Below, piece by piece: positions 3,695 through 11,839 of a stretch of 22,863 nucleotides of DNA. Source of the stretch: Methylotenera_A sp036675645 (GTDB lineage Bacteria > Pseudomonadota > Gammaproteobacteria > Burkholderiales > Methylophilaceae); assembly GCA_036675645.1 (NCBI GenBank), contig JAKFEP010000135.1, forward strand, positions 1 through 22,863, given 5' to 3'. Both the position numbers and the translations under genes were made by a program. Positions within the stretch are counted from its first letter, which is position 1, and every line of letters starts with the position of its first letter. Below the pieces are notes generated by a model, which was given only the letters and a program-made list of their open reading frames with translations, was not told where the DNA came from and did not search any database.

Positions 3695-4939
3695 CTAAGT
3701 AGCTGATGCGAAGCTTGGGTACTCTACTGTGATTGCTGGAGAATTCACTTCCTGCATTAAATCTCTGCCAAGTACCAAACGTAAAGCCACATCGCTGGGT
3801 AAGCTATCATTTCTTACCAAATAAGGCTTATTCAATAACTGATGATTTAAACTTACTGCGTCATCACGATAGCCTGTCTTATATTGGATATGGGTTTTCA
3901 TTTGGTTAAAACGCTTAGCATCAGCAACTTTAGTTTGTAATGTACTGCTTTCCTGGAACTTGCTTGCAACAGCCCTTGCCATGCCTTTAATGCCGTTACC
4001 ATTCACAATTTCAACAAATTGGCTGTTGTCGCTAATATTAAATGAGGCTATTTGGTTGCTGGCTAAATCAAACAGTTTGCTGATGACTGGTATGTGTTGG
4101 AACGTTATGCCGCCCGATATCGCCACTAAGATATTATTCGGCTTAACTTGGGTTTCTGTTGTATGCGTGCTTGTAACATTTGCGGTGCTAACTGCAACAG
4201 GGTTTGCCTTAAGCTCATATATACCGTTTTCAGATTGGACGATTTTTAGTCCCCCATTGGTTTCTAACCCATCGCCTATTACATCTTGCTTAATTGGCTG
4301 CGAACTAGTTGTAGGTGAAGGCAAGCTACTAGCTTCAGTTTCACTATTAACAACGGCCTGTCCAGACTCAGAATCTTTTAGATTATCCGTTAATGAGACA
4401 CTTTTTTGCTGGGTCAAATCGTTATTAGCAGTTACTGGTTGATTGCTAGCGACTAATGCTAGATTCCTTTGCGCTTGCAAATAGTCAGGCTCTAGCATAA
4501 TGGCTTGTGTGAGCACTCTATTCGCTTCCACATGCTGATTATTTAGATAATAAACATAGCCTAAGTTATTGTAATTAATAGCATTAGGCTCTAGTTTAAC
4601 TACTTGTTCAAATAAAGGTATAGCAATAATATAAAGTTTTTGGTCCGAATAGACTGTGGCCAAACCAGTGATGCTTTTTGTATAGCTTGGGTCTAGCTGT
4701 AATGATTTTTGATAAGCGATTGCAGCATAACCATAGTTGCCGCTCTTTTGATAGTGGCGACCAATTTCGTAATATTGGTCAGGTCGATCAGCTTTTATTA
4801 AATCGGCTTCTGTTGTTGCTGTAACCTTCTGTTTTGCAAGGAAATTCTCATTCAGCGATGCGTTTTTATTCACAGATGTACAGCCAATCAAACAACCAGC
4901 AGCTAATAAAGACATTAATAATTCAGATTTATTTTTCAT
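3695..4939 (-). CDS. tadD: TadD: TPR lipoprotein with C-terminal LytR_C-like domain
   Basis: TadD proteins are TPR lipoproteins that support assembly of the Tad secretin and pilus. I chose the ATG at 4939 (414 aa) because AAAAGG lies 8 nt upstream; an in-frame GTG at 4948 would overlap that site. A lipoprotein signal ends LIGC (Cys20). TPR-like repeats cover about residues 45-160 (YEIGRHYQKSGNYGYAAIAYQKSL and two more). A Ser/Thr/Gln-rich linker follows. From about 300 a segment with VEIVNGNGIKGMARAVA resembles the LytR_C domain (PF13399). It is the last gene of the tad operon, 31 bp after tadC. Oddly, the TAG stop is followed in frame by 24 protein-like codons to a TAA at 3620. Confidence 0.85.
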   Translation of the reverse strand: MKNKSELLMSLLAAGCLIGCTSVNKNASLNENFLAKQKVTATTEADLIKADRPDQYYEIGRHYQKSGNYGYAAIAYQKSLQLDPSYTKSITGLATVYSDQKLYIIAIPLFEQVVKLEPNAINYNNLGYVYYLNNQHVEANRVLTQAIMLEPDYLQAQRNLALVASNQPVTANNDLTQQKSVSLTDNLKDSESGQAVVNSETEASSLPSPTTSSQPIKQDVIGDGLETNGGLKIVQSENGIYELKANPVAVSTANVTSTHTTETQVKPNNILVAISGGITFQHIPVISKLFDLASNQIASFNISDNSQFVEIVNGNGIKGMARAVASKFQESSTLQTKVADAKRFNQMKTHIQYKTGYRDDAVSLNHQLLNKPYLVRNDSLPSDVALRLVLGRDLMQEVNSPAITVEYPSFASAT

Positions 4940-4970
4940 GATTATCACCTTTTAATATCAATCATATTAA

Positions 4971-5888
4971 TCAAGAGAAAGCTGCTTTCAATTGCATCAG
5001 TGACGGCACCAGCAATACAATAAATATGGCGGGCATTAGGCAAAATAGCAGTGGGAATAACAGTTTTAGCGCGATTTTAGAGGCAGTTTCTTCTGCTTTT
5101 TGTCTGCGTTTAGTCCGCGCAGTATCTGCATGTATACGCAGCGCGTCGCCAATGCTAGTGCCAAAGCGCTCAGATTGAATCACCATCGTCGCTAAACCAT
5201 CAATTTCCTCAACGCCAGTTCGCAACGCTAGATTTCTTAAAGCGCGCTCCCTGGTAAATCCTGAGCGCACTTCCATCAATAATAGCTCTAACTCTTGGCT
5301 GAGTATTTCAGACTTAAGCTTAATTTCGGACGCCACTTTAGCTAATGCTTGGTCAAAACTTAAGCCTGCTTCCATACATATAATCAGTAAATCCGTTGCA
5401 TCTGGTAAGGTTTCTACAATCTCTTGCTGACGTTTTTTGACAACTTTGAATAAAACAATATTGGGTAAATAATAGCCAAGCGCAGCCAGTAAAATCAATA
5501 CAAACAATACCCCTGAGGCATTTTCAGCTTGAATGGATTTATCTAAAAAAAAGTAAGCAACGATAGGGAAACTAATAGTCAATAAAGACTTAATTCCAAA
5601 ATAAAGCTTAGGGGCTTCGCTACTTCGCCAACCAGCATTAACAAATTTTAATTGTAGTGGAGATTTATCCCAGCCTTCGCTAGGCAACGCTAGTCGGCTA
5701 ATAGGGTCTACTACTTTTACCAGTGTGCTGACTAGCTCTGAGTTGCTAGTGCTAGATTCATCGTTTAATGAATAGCTACTCGCTCTTTTTCGTGCAGGGT
5801 TAACATTAAATTTGTTCATCAACAATAGCAGTATTAAAAATACGCTAATGAATAAAAGTAATAAAAAAACGATTTCTTGTGTGGTCAT
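4971..5888 (-). CDS. tadC: TadC: inner-membrane platform protein of the Tad pilus
   Basis: TadC pairs with TadB to form the inner-membrane platform on which the TadA ATPase acts. The protein carries the T2SSF domain at about residues 160-290, with LPDATDLLIICMEAGLSFDQAL and a later hydrophobic C-terminal segment. Membrane segments also lie at about 5-25 and in the 105-145 region. I chose the ATG at 5888 (305 aa): AGGTGA sits 7 nt upstream and the gap to the tadB stop is 9 bp. The in-frame GTG at 5897 would touch the tadB stop. Length and order (tadB then tadC) are normal for the family. Confidence 0.93.
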   Translation of the reverse strand: MTTQEIVFLLLLFISVFLILLLLMNKFNVNPARKRASSYSLNDESSTSNSELVSTLVKVVDPISRLALPSEGWDKSPLQLKFVNAGWRSSEAPKLYFGIKSLLTISFPIVAYFFLDKSIQAENASGVLFVLILLAALGYYLPNIVLFKVVKKRQQEIVETLPDATDLLIICMEAGLSFDQALAKVASEIKLKSEILSQELELLLMEVRSGFTRERALRNLALRTGVEEIDGLATMVIQSERFGTSIGDALRIHADTARTKRRQKAEETASKIALKLLFPLLFCLMPAIFIVLLVPSLMQLKAAFS

Positions 5889-5897
5889 GAGAATCAC

Positions 5898-6875
5898 CTA
5901 CATTTTTATATTAATAATGCTGCGCATCCAAACAAAGCCAATCAACATCATCACAGCGCCTACTTTTAAGCTATCTATGCCAGCTGGGCTATTAAACATC
6001 AACGGCCCGTAGTTAGGATTCAGCGCGCTCATTATCATTAACATGATGATTGGCATAGCCCCTAGTACTTTTGCAGACAGCCTACCCTCTGCTGTCATTA
6101 CGCCAATTTGGCGACGTAATTTAAATCGCTCACGAATAACATTACTGATATTGCCTAAGATCTCCGCCAAATTACCGCCCGTCTCTCTTTGTATAAGCAC
6201 AGCAACTACAAAGAACTTCAAGTCGGTAAGAGGGACCCTTTCCGCAAGATTTTGCATGGCTTCATTGATATTAATGCCAAGGTTATTTTCTTCCATGGTC
6301 ATTCTAAATTCGGTGGCAATTGGGTCTGCAAGCTCCTCTCCAACCAAAGTAAAGGCGCTGCTAAACGCATGGCCGGCTCTTAAGGAGCGACAAATGGTGT
6401 CGATGGCTTCTGGTAACTGTTCTTCAAATTTATCTAAACGTTTCTTTTTAGAGCGCATCACGTAAAGCAATGGCAAAAGTGTTGCAAGTAGCGCAAGCAT
6501 CGCTACAACGGCTAGATTAAAATTAAGAATTAAGCCGATGACTCCTGCTACCAATGCACTTAAAGCGGTCAATTTAAAAAACCTAGCGATTGTCCATAAT
6601 TCACCTGAATGTAAAAGTAAGGCATCTAATTTTTTTGCTAATGAGAGCTTAAATAAAAACCGATACAATGGATTTTTACGCTCCATATAACGGCTTTTAA
6701 GGATACCGTGATAAGCACTTCTATCTAAATCGTGGCTGGTGATATGTTCAATGCGTTTTTTTAAACGAGTTGACTCAGCACCATAATGCCCGACCCACCA
6801 ATAATAAAAGGCTTCTAAGGCAAAAAAAGCGGCGATAAAAACGAAAACAGTAAATATAATAAATTTGCTATCCAT
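5898..6875 (-). CDS. tadB: TadB: inner-membrane platform protein of the Tad pilus
   Basis: At 325 aa this is a normal TadB. It has an N-terminal membrane segment (about 5-25), a cytoplasmic region, two membrane helices (about 100-145), the T2SSF domain (about 150-275) with LPEAIDTICRSLRAGHAFSSAF and FVVAVLIQRETGGNLAEILGN, and C-terminal membrane helices. It is homologous to TadC and to GspF/PilC, and acts with TadC as the platform that TadA drives for Flp subunit assembly. The ATG at 6875 follows TTAGGTT. It starts 13 bp after the tadA stop and is followed closely by tadC, consistent with one transcript. Confidence 0.94.
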   Translation of the reverse strand: MDSKFIIFTVFVFIAAFFALEAFYYWWVGHYGAESTRLKKRIEHITSHDLDRSAYHGILKSRYMERKNPLYRFLFKLSLAKKLDALLLHSGELWTIARFFKLTALSALVAGVIGLILNFNLAVVAMLALLATLLPLLYVMRSKKKRLDKFEEQLPEAIDTICRSLRAGHAFSSAFTLVGEELADPIATEFRMTMEENNLGININEAMQNLAERVPLTDLKFFVVAVLIQRETGGNLAEILGNISNVIRERFKLRRQIGVMTAEGRLSAKVLGAMPIIMLMIMSALNPNYGPLMFNSPAGIDSLKVGAVMMLIGFVWMRSIINIKM

Positions 6876-6888
6876 ATCAACCTAACTA

Positions 6889-8238
6889 TCACACCTCATA
6901 GCGCACTGCAGGGTCAAACATGCTTTCAGGCAACCCTACACCAAACGCTTTTAGGCGTTTATTAAAATGTGGGACTAAGCCGGTGGCATAGTAATGCCCT
7001 TTTATTTTGCCACCATCTCCAACACCCGTTTGTTTAAAACCAAATATTTCTTGCATGGTGATGGTTTCACCTTCCATGCCAGTAATTTCTTGTATGCTCA
7101 CTACTTTTCTTGAGCCGTCAGTCAATCTAGAAACCTGAATAATCATATTAATAGCAGAAGCAATTTGCTGACGTACTGCATGCATGGTTAAGGTGGCGCC
7201 AGACATCGACACCATATTTTCCATTCGTGCAATGGCATCTCTTGGCGTATTGGCGTGTATCGTTGCAAATGAACCTTCGTGACCAGTGTTCATCGCCTGT
7301 AGCATATCCAACGTTTCTGGCCCCCTCACTTCGCCTAAAATAATTCTATCCGGGCGCATACGTAAAGCGTTTCTAACCAACGCACGCTGAGTGACCTCAC
7401 CTTTTTCTTCAATGTTAGGTGGTCGAGTTTCTAGTCTCACGATATGTGGCTGTCGCATTTGAAGTTCCGCAGCATCTTCAATCGTCACAATGCGCTCATC
7501 TTCAGGAATAAACCCTGAAATTAAATTCAGTAAAGTCGTTTTTCCGCTACCTGTGCCGCCTGAAATAACCGTATTGATTTTTGATTTAGCCACCGCGCTG
7601 ATAAGGTTGGCCATTTCAATGGTAATGCTATTCAGCCTTAGTAAATCATTGACCATCAAAGGGTTTACTGAAAACCGACGTATTGAAACTACTGGGCCAT
7701 CTAGGGCAAGAGGCGGAATGATGGCGTTCACGCGTGAGCCGTCTGCAAGTCTTGCATCTACCATCGGGCTGGATTCATCGATGCGGCGCCCTACTCTGGA
7801 GACGATGCGCTCAATGATATTTAGCAAATGATCATTGTCTTGAAACTCGACCGTAGTCAGTTCTAGCTTACCTTTGCGTTCTATATAGACTTGCTTGTGG
7901 CCATTAATCAGTATGTCTGAAATACTTTGATCCAGTAGCAGTGGCTCTAAAGGTCCCAATCCAAACATTTCATGTTCAATATCTTGGGCTAAATTCTTGC
8001 GCTCAAATTGATTAAGTGCAATTTTCTCTTCATCTACAATGACTGCAACCAAATCATTAATTTCTTTTTTAACCTGTAGTTGTGAGTAATCTTTCAAACG
8101 CTCAAGATTAATACGCTCTAACACAGAGCTATGAATATGCTTTTTAAGCTCAGAATAACTGTTTTTACTCAGCACATTGTCTGTACCGGTGAATTTTCTA
8201 AGTTCTTCAACATTCCCTAATCGTTCTCTTAATGACAT
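6889..8238 (-). CDS. tadA: TadA/CpaF: secretion ATPase of the Tad pilus
   Basis: This cytoplasmic hexameric ATPase powers Flp pilus assembly. The 449-aa protein has a helical N-terminal region, a conserved N-terminal ATPase lobe (MFGLGPLEPLLLDQSISDILING, about 91-113), Walker A GGTGSGKTT at 227-235, the Asp/Glu-box region around 248-260 (IVTIEDAAELQ), Walker B RIILGEVRGPE at about 298-308, and the histidine box GHEGSFATIHAN at about 319-330. All key residues are intact. It lies between tadZ and tadB, and the ATG follows AGTAGG 7 nt upstream. Family assignment is secure; the TadA name distinguishes it from the tRNA deaminase of the same symbol. Confidence 0.97.
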   Translation of the reverse strand: MSLRERLGNVEELRKFTGTDNVLSKNSYSELKKHIHSSVLERINLERLKDYSQLQVKKEINDLVAVIVDEEKIALNQFERKNLAQDIEHEMFGLGPLEPLLLDQSISDILINGHKQVYIERKGKLELTTVEFQDNDHLLNIIERIVSRVGRRIDESSPMVDARLADGSRVNAIIPPLALDGPVVSIRRFSVNPLMVNDLLRLNSITIEMANLISAVAKSKINTVISGGTGSGKTTLLNLISGFIPEDERIVTIEDAAELQMRQPHIVRLETRPPNIEEKGEVTQRALVRNALRMRPDRIILGEVRGPETLDMLQAMNTGHEGSFATIHANTPRDAIARMENMVSMSGATLTMHAVRQQIASAINMIIQVSRLTDGSRKVVSIQEITGMEGETITMQEIFGFKQTGVGDGGKIKGHYYATGLVPHFNKRLKAFGVGLPESMFDPAVRYEV

Positions 8239-8255
8239 TTTTAGCCTACTCTTTC

Positions 8256-9416
8256 TTATGAGTTACCAAATAATTTTGCCATCAACCCTTTTTCTTTAAT
8301 TTGGGTTTTGGTAATATTTTCTGCAATTTTTACCAGTACTTTACTCACAGCATTGTTTTTAGATAACTGATAAACGCTCACACCTTGGTTCACCGAATCA
8401 CTTACTGCCATATATTCATTTGGCACCGTGATTAAATTATCTACACTAATTGCACCACTTAAATCACTTAATTTTATTTTGCTGGCTTTGTCATACCGGT
8501 TCACAATCATTTGCACTTTATTTTGGCTATAGCCCAGAGATTTAAATACATTCAGCAAATTTCTAGCATCTCTGATATAGGGCAGCACCAGCTGCATCAC
8601 CGCAAAAATAGTATCGCTCAAGTCCAACCCTTTTACCGTCAAAGCGTCTATCTGTCTGCCTACGTCCAAAATAATGTAATCATAATTATTTCTAGCCATC
8701 CGAATAATCGTATCTAAATGCTCCGGTTTAATATCCGCAGCACTATCAGGGCTCTCTGCTGCTGCCAAAATCTTATAATTCCGCGTCACTGTAATTAAAG
8801 ACGACTCTAAAAAAGCGAAATCTAAGCGGTTCATTTGGTTACACACATCGGCCAATGTCATGCCAGGTTTTTTATCAGTCACATACATCGAGGCGTCGCC
8901 AAAATACTGATTAATATCAATTAACAACACATTTTTTTTGAATAACGTGGCTAATATATAACCGAGGTTAGTCGCGATAAAAGTAGCGCCACTTCCTCCT
9001 TTACACGAAATCACACTAATCACTTTAGATTGTTGATTCGCATTGCTAAGTTGCTTTGTCTGGTGTCGATCCAGCGCTTGCACTAGACTCTGTTCCGACA
9101 AAGGCAATGTGATGACTTCTGAAAAACCTGAGCGAATTGCCTTTAATAAAAGCTCAGTAGAGTTATCTTCTGACATCATCATAAATGCCATGTTTTTATA
9201 CTGTGCGTTAAAGCGTGCTGCTAATTCAAACTCATGGTGCTTGCCATCGCTTACATCCAAAATCACCACATCAGGTATTTCGTTGGCAATACGCTGTGAA
9301 GCATTTAGCAAATTGCTACGAATTACTAATAAATTTATGTTCTTGTGCTTAATACTTTCATATTGAGCAACACTTTCTAGCAATTTATTATTTTCACTTA
9401 TTATTAAAGCTTTCAT
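8256..9416 (-). CDS. tadZ: TadZ/CpaE: ParA/MinD-like localization protein of the Tad system
   Basis: TadZ positions the Tad machine at the cell pole. The 386-aa protein has an N-terminal receiver-like domain (about 1-118) keeping an Asp in VVILDVSDG (Asp54), although the other phosphoacceptor residues are not obviously complete. A ParA/MinD-type ATPase domain follows from about 132, with CKGGSGATF at 138-146, LLIDINQYFGDASMYV near 164-179 and YIILDVGRQ. The P-loop has Ala where the second signature Lys/Thr pair would be (GAT rather than GKT), as is common in CpaE/TadZ proteins. It follows the two pseudopilin genes and precedes tadA by 17 bp. Confidence 0.93.
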   Translation of the reverse strand: MKALIISENNKLLESVAQYESIKHKNINLLVIRSNLLNASQRIANEIPDVVILDVSDGKHHEFELAARFNAQYKNMAFMMMSEDNSTELLLKAIRSGFSEVITLPLSEQSLVQALDRHQTKQLSNANQQSKVISVISCKGGSGATFIATNLGYILATLFKKNVLLIDINQYFGDASMYVTDKKPGMTLADVCNQMNRLDFAFLESSLITVTRNYKILAAAESPDSAADIKPEHLDTIIRMARNNYDYIILDVGRQIDALTVKGLDLSDTIFAVMQLVLPYIRDARNLLNVFKSLGYSQNKVQMIVNRYDKASKIKLSDLSGAISVDNLITVPNEYMAVSDSVNQGVSVYQLSKNNAVSKVLVKIAENITKTQIKEKGLMAKLFGNS

Positions 9417-9451
9417 AATCCGTCCAAATTAAAATTCGCCCAAACTAAAAC

Positions 9452-9865
9452 TCAAGCGCACGTAGGGTTTAACGTACTATCTAAACTCTCGCGCGGTAGT
9501 GTCGTTGCAAAATTAGGAATGTTGACAGTAACACCAACAATCGTTGTGCTTAAGCCAGTCAAACCAACGGTTACGGTTTGACAATTACCCTGTCCACACC
9601 CAGCAGGTAAATAATTAATATTCACATTTTGTGCAGTCAGGTTAGGAAAGCGTGCCGCCATTTCACTGACTATGCCGCCAGCACCAACATTGCATACGAC
9701 CGCTAGCCTAGCGCCACGGCGTGTGATTTCGCTAGCAGCGTTCATTAGATACATGTAACGGATTGCTTCCATCACCATAAAAATAGTCAGTAAAAATAAG
9801 GCAGATACCAGTGTAAACTCAACGGTATAAACCCCCTTATTCCTTTGTCTAATGAGATGTTTCAT
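9452..9865 (-). CDS. tadF: TadE/TadF-type minor pseudopilin
   Basis: This 137-aa type IVb pseudopilin has a short basic leader MKHLIRQRNKG followed by VYTVEFTLVSALFLLTIFMVMEAIRY. That is the prepilin cleavage pattern, with Gly11 before the scissile bond and Glu at mature +5, followed by one hydrophobic helix. The rest is a small extracytoplasmic domain with cysteines near CNVGAGG, GCGQGNC and the C-terminus (NPTCA). Its ATG overlaps the tadE stop (ATGA), showing translational coupling. It should be cleaved by the TadV peptidase at 14464-15024. Whether it is strictly TadF or a second TadE is not certain. Confidence 0.85.
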   Translation of the reverse strand: MKHLIRQRNKGVYTVEFTLVSALFLLTIFMVMEAIRYMYLMNAASEITRRGARLAVVCNVGAGGIVSEMAARFPNLTAQNVNINYLPAGCGQGNCQTVTVGLTGLSTTIVGVTVNIPNFATTLPRESLDSTLNPTCA

Positions 9866-10341
9866 TGTTGAATCTGCCGCATGGTGACACTAATGGTGCC
9901 TAAGTCTTTGCTGACACCTAAAACGTTCGTTACGAAACTGGTGCTATAGTTGCTCACTAAAACCCGTACATAAGTGATATTGCCCTGGGGCGCTGGGTAA
10001 TCAATAGTAATGTTTGACAGGGTTAAACCACTCACAAGCGCATTGTTACCGCATGCAGCTATGCTGCCGCATAAGGCCAGGTTTCTTGCATTATTTACAG
10101 CCGTTGTGTAATTTGCGTCAGCCGCGTACGCAGTAGCAGGTGGCCTGACTACACCGGCGATATAACGCACCGCATCGCGTGTACTTTTGGTGAGCGTGTC
10201 ATATTGAAAAAGTACTCGACCAAAATCAATCACACCAAATGCGAGTATAAGCAAAATTGGTAGTATTAAAACGAACTCAATGGCAGCCAAACCAGATTGC
10301 CATTTGTTTTTACAATATTGAATAAGGTTAAGTTGCATCAT
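9862..10341 (-). CDS. tadE: TadE-like minor pseudopilin
   Basis: The protein has 159 aa. A leader of about 17 residues ends with G before LAAIEFVLILPILLILAFGVIDFGR, the TadE-like domain (PF07811), with Glu at mature +5. The segment FQYDTLTKSTRDAVRYIAG is typical of TadE proteins. The C-terminal half is a beta-rich extracytoplasmic domain with a Cys pair (LCGSIAACGNN). The gene overlaps both neighbours by ATGA (10338-10341 and 9862-9865), so three consecutive genes are translationally coupled. It is predicted to be processed by TadV and to act as an initiation or priming pseudopilin. Confidence 0.9.
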   Translation of the reverse strand: MMQLNLIQYCKNKWQSGLAAIEFVLILPILLILAFGVIDFGRVLFQYDTLTKSTRDAVRYIAGVVRPPATAYAADANYTTAVNNARNLALCGSIAACGNNALVSGLTLSNITIDYPAPQGNITYVRVLVSNYSTSFVTNVLGVSKDLGTISVTMRQIQQ

Positions 10342-11519
10342 TGCACCAATGCCGATACTTTTGGGCCTGCGCCGTTAGATGGACCGGCAAATTCAAACGA
10401 TTTACATGGGCCAGCGTTATTGGCATCCCCTAAATACTCTAAATACATTCTCGTAGAAGGTGGCCCTGATGTGCTCATGGGATGCAACAAGAATACACAC
10501 GCCCAGCGCTGAAAGGTTTGCGTAGCACAATTAATCACAGGGGCAACAGCCACCCGCCTATTCGAGCCTTGGGCTGCTAATTCGGCAGAGCTAAGAATCG
10601 TAGGGTTGCCACTAATCGTAATGCCACTTACCCCTTGATAGGCCGCATTCACTGGCCGTCTATTCGCCACAAAATCAGAGTAAGCATTAAATTTTGATGG
10701 CCAATTAGTTGGGAAATAAGCATAACCACTGTAATCAGGCACGCTATCATTAGGTGTGCCACCAGCGCGTATGCCGAAACGCGTGTTGTAATGCCTGTCT
10801 GCAGAGGAAACAACGCCATAGCCAGCAATCGGTAAATTGGGGTTGGTTGAGCTAATTGAGCAGGTATTAGCACCACTCAATAGCGCATTTAGTTCACTTG
10901 CGCCACCTGCCGGCGGATTAAAATCTATCCATCTAAAAAATCCCGTTTCACCGCCTGCGGCAGATTGCACGCCTTCCAACCAAGTGCCTGGCGGCGTACC
11001 TGGCGGTGCATCACATAATCCGACAGGTAATGCACAAGTACTTTGCCCTGGCACATTGGTGGCAACTGCGGTGGCCGGAATGGTGTGATTGTTAATGCCG
11101 ACTAAATGAATGAACCATGTTGGAACATCAGGCTGGCTTACGTTGCAGCGGACGAAACCAGCATTAGCAGGCGCTGAGCCAGCTGCAACATAGCCCCCAT
11201 TCGCCGTGGTAGAAAATTGAACCGTGGTGCCTGCCACAGCCCCTTGTTGAAAATACACATTATTTTTTGCCGCTAAATTCAACCCCGCTGTATTTGCACG
11301 GGTAAACTGAGTAGCCGTGCCATCCAACTCATAGGCTGCGGCCAATGCACAGGCGTCTGCCGAATTTTGTAGCTCAGACTTAACAACAAAAAACTTGCCT
11401 ATATCTAAGGCGAGACCCATGGTTGCGATTAATATGGGCAACATAATTAAAAAGAAAATCAACATCGCACCTTGTTGGCGTGATGTATGAGTAAGCTCTT
11501 TTTTGGTTAAGTGGTTCAT
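10338..11519 (-). CDS. TadG-like Flp pilus-assembly protein
   Basis: The 393-aa protein begins with a basic stretch followed by QQGAMLIFFLIMLPILIATMGLALDIGKFFVVKSELQNSADACALAAAYELDG. This is the N-terminal domain of TadG-like proteins (PF13400): a single membrane anchor and a helical region that resembles the TadE helix. The large C-terminal part (about 90-393) is a Gly/Asn/Ala-rich extracytoplasmic region with several cysteines (QSTCALPVGLC, NTCSISS, INCATQ, WACVF, GPCKSF), so disulfides are likely. I see no von Willebrand A (MIDAS) motif, unlike longer TadG proteins. It follows the lipoprotein gene by 14 bp and overlaps tadE. Confidence 0.85.
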   Translation of the reverse strand: MNHLTKKELTHTSRQQGAMLIFFLIMLPILIATMGLALDIGKFFVVKSELQNSADACALAAAYELDGTATQFTRANTAGLNLAAKNNVYFQQGAVAGTTVQFSTTANGGYVAAGSAPANAGFVRCNVSQPDVPTWFIHLVGINNHTIPATAVATNVPGQSTCALPVGLCDAPPGTPPGTWLEGVQSAAGGETGFFRWIDFNPPAGGASELNALLSGANTCSISSTNPNLPIAGYGVVSSADRHYNTRFGIRAGGTPNDSVPDYSGYAYFPTNWPSKFNAYSDFVANRRPVNAAYQGVSGITISGNPTILSSAELAAQGSNRRVAVAPVINCATQTFQRWACVFLLHPMSTSGPPSTRMYLEYLGDANNAGPCKSFEFAGPSNGAGPKVSALVQ

Positions 11520-11533
11520 CTCAGCCTCTTTTA

Positions 11534-11830
11534 CTACTGCCCACCACTGCCACCACCATTGTTGGTACCCACCCCAATATTAAATACATTCTCAGTTGGC
11601 TTGGGTTCAGCAAATGATTTTTGATAATTATTAATGGCATCCCGCGCTGCGCGACCATCTAGGCCTGATACAGGGTCAGGGTTACTGCCCGCATCGGGGT
11701 TAATGATTTGTGCCTTTAAAGTGGCGCGGGTAGCGTGACCAAACTCGGCCTCATATCTCGGGGCTGGCTCAACACAAGCGGTTAATAGCCCTGCTAGTGT
11801 GATTACGGTTGTTATATGTATTGTCTTCAT
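11534..11830 (-). CDS. Small lipoprotein of the Tad locus
   Basis: The 98-aa protein has a lipoprotein signal MKTIHITTVITLAGLLTAC (Cys19). A charged middle contains AEFGHATRATLKAQIINPDAG and GLDGRAARDAINNYQKSF, and the tail is Gly-rich. It sits directly between the secretin gene and the TadG-like gene, the position where other Tad loci have CpaD/RcpB-type outer-membrane accessory proteins. It may be a secretin pilotin-like or CpaD-like factor. Assignment rests on position and lipidation; the sequence is much shorter than CpaD. The ATG follows TAGGA by 7 nt, and the gene begins 9 bp after the cpaC stop. Confidence 0.75.
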   Translation of the reverse strand: MKTIHITTVITLAGLLTACVEPAPRYEAEFGHATRATLKAQIINPDAGSNPDPVSGLDGRAARDAINNYQKSFAEPKPTENVFNIGVGTNNGGGSGGQ

Positions 11831-11839
11831 TTTATTGTC

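Noticed and set aside
3960..4442. 160-codon plus-strand ORF inside tadD
   Set aside because: It is antisense to the well supported tadD coding sequence, and its hydrophobic appearance comes from the reverse complement of polar codons.
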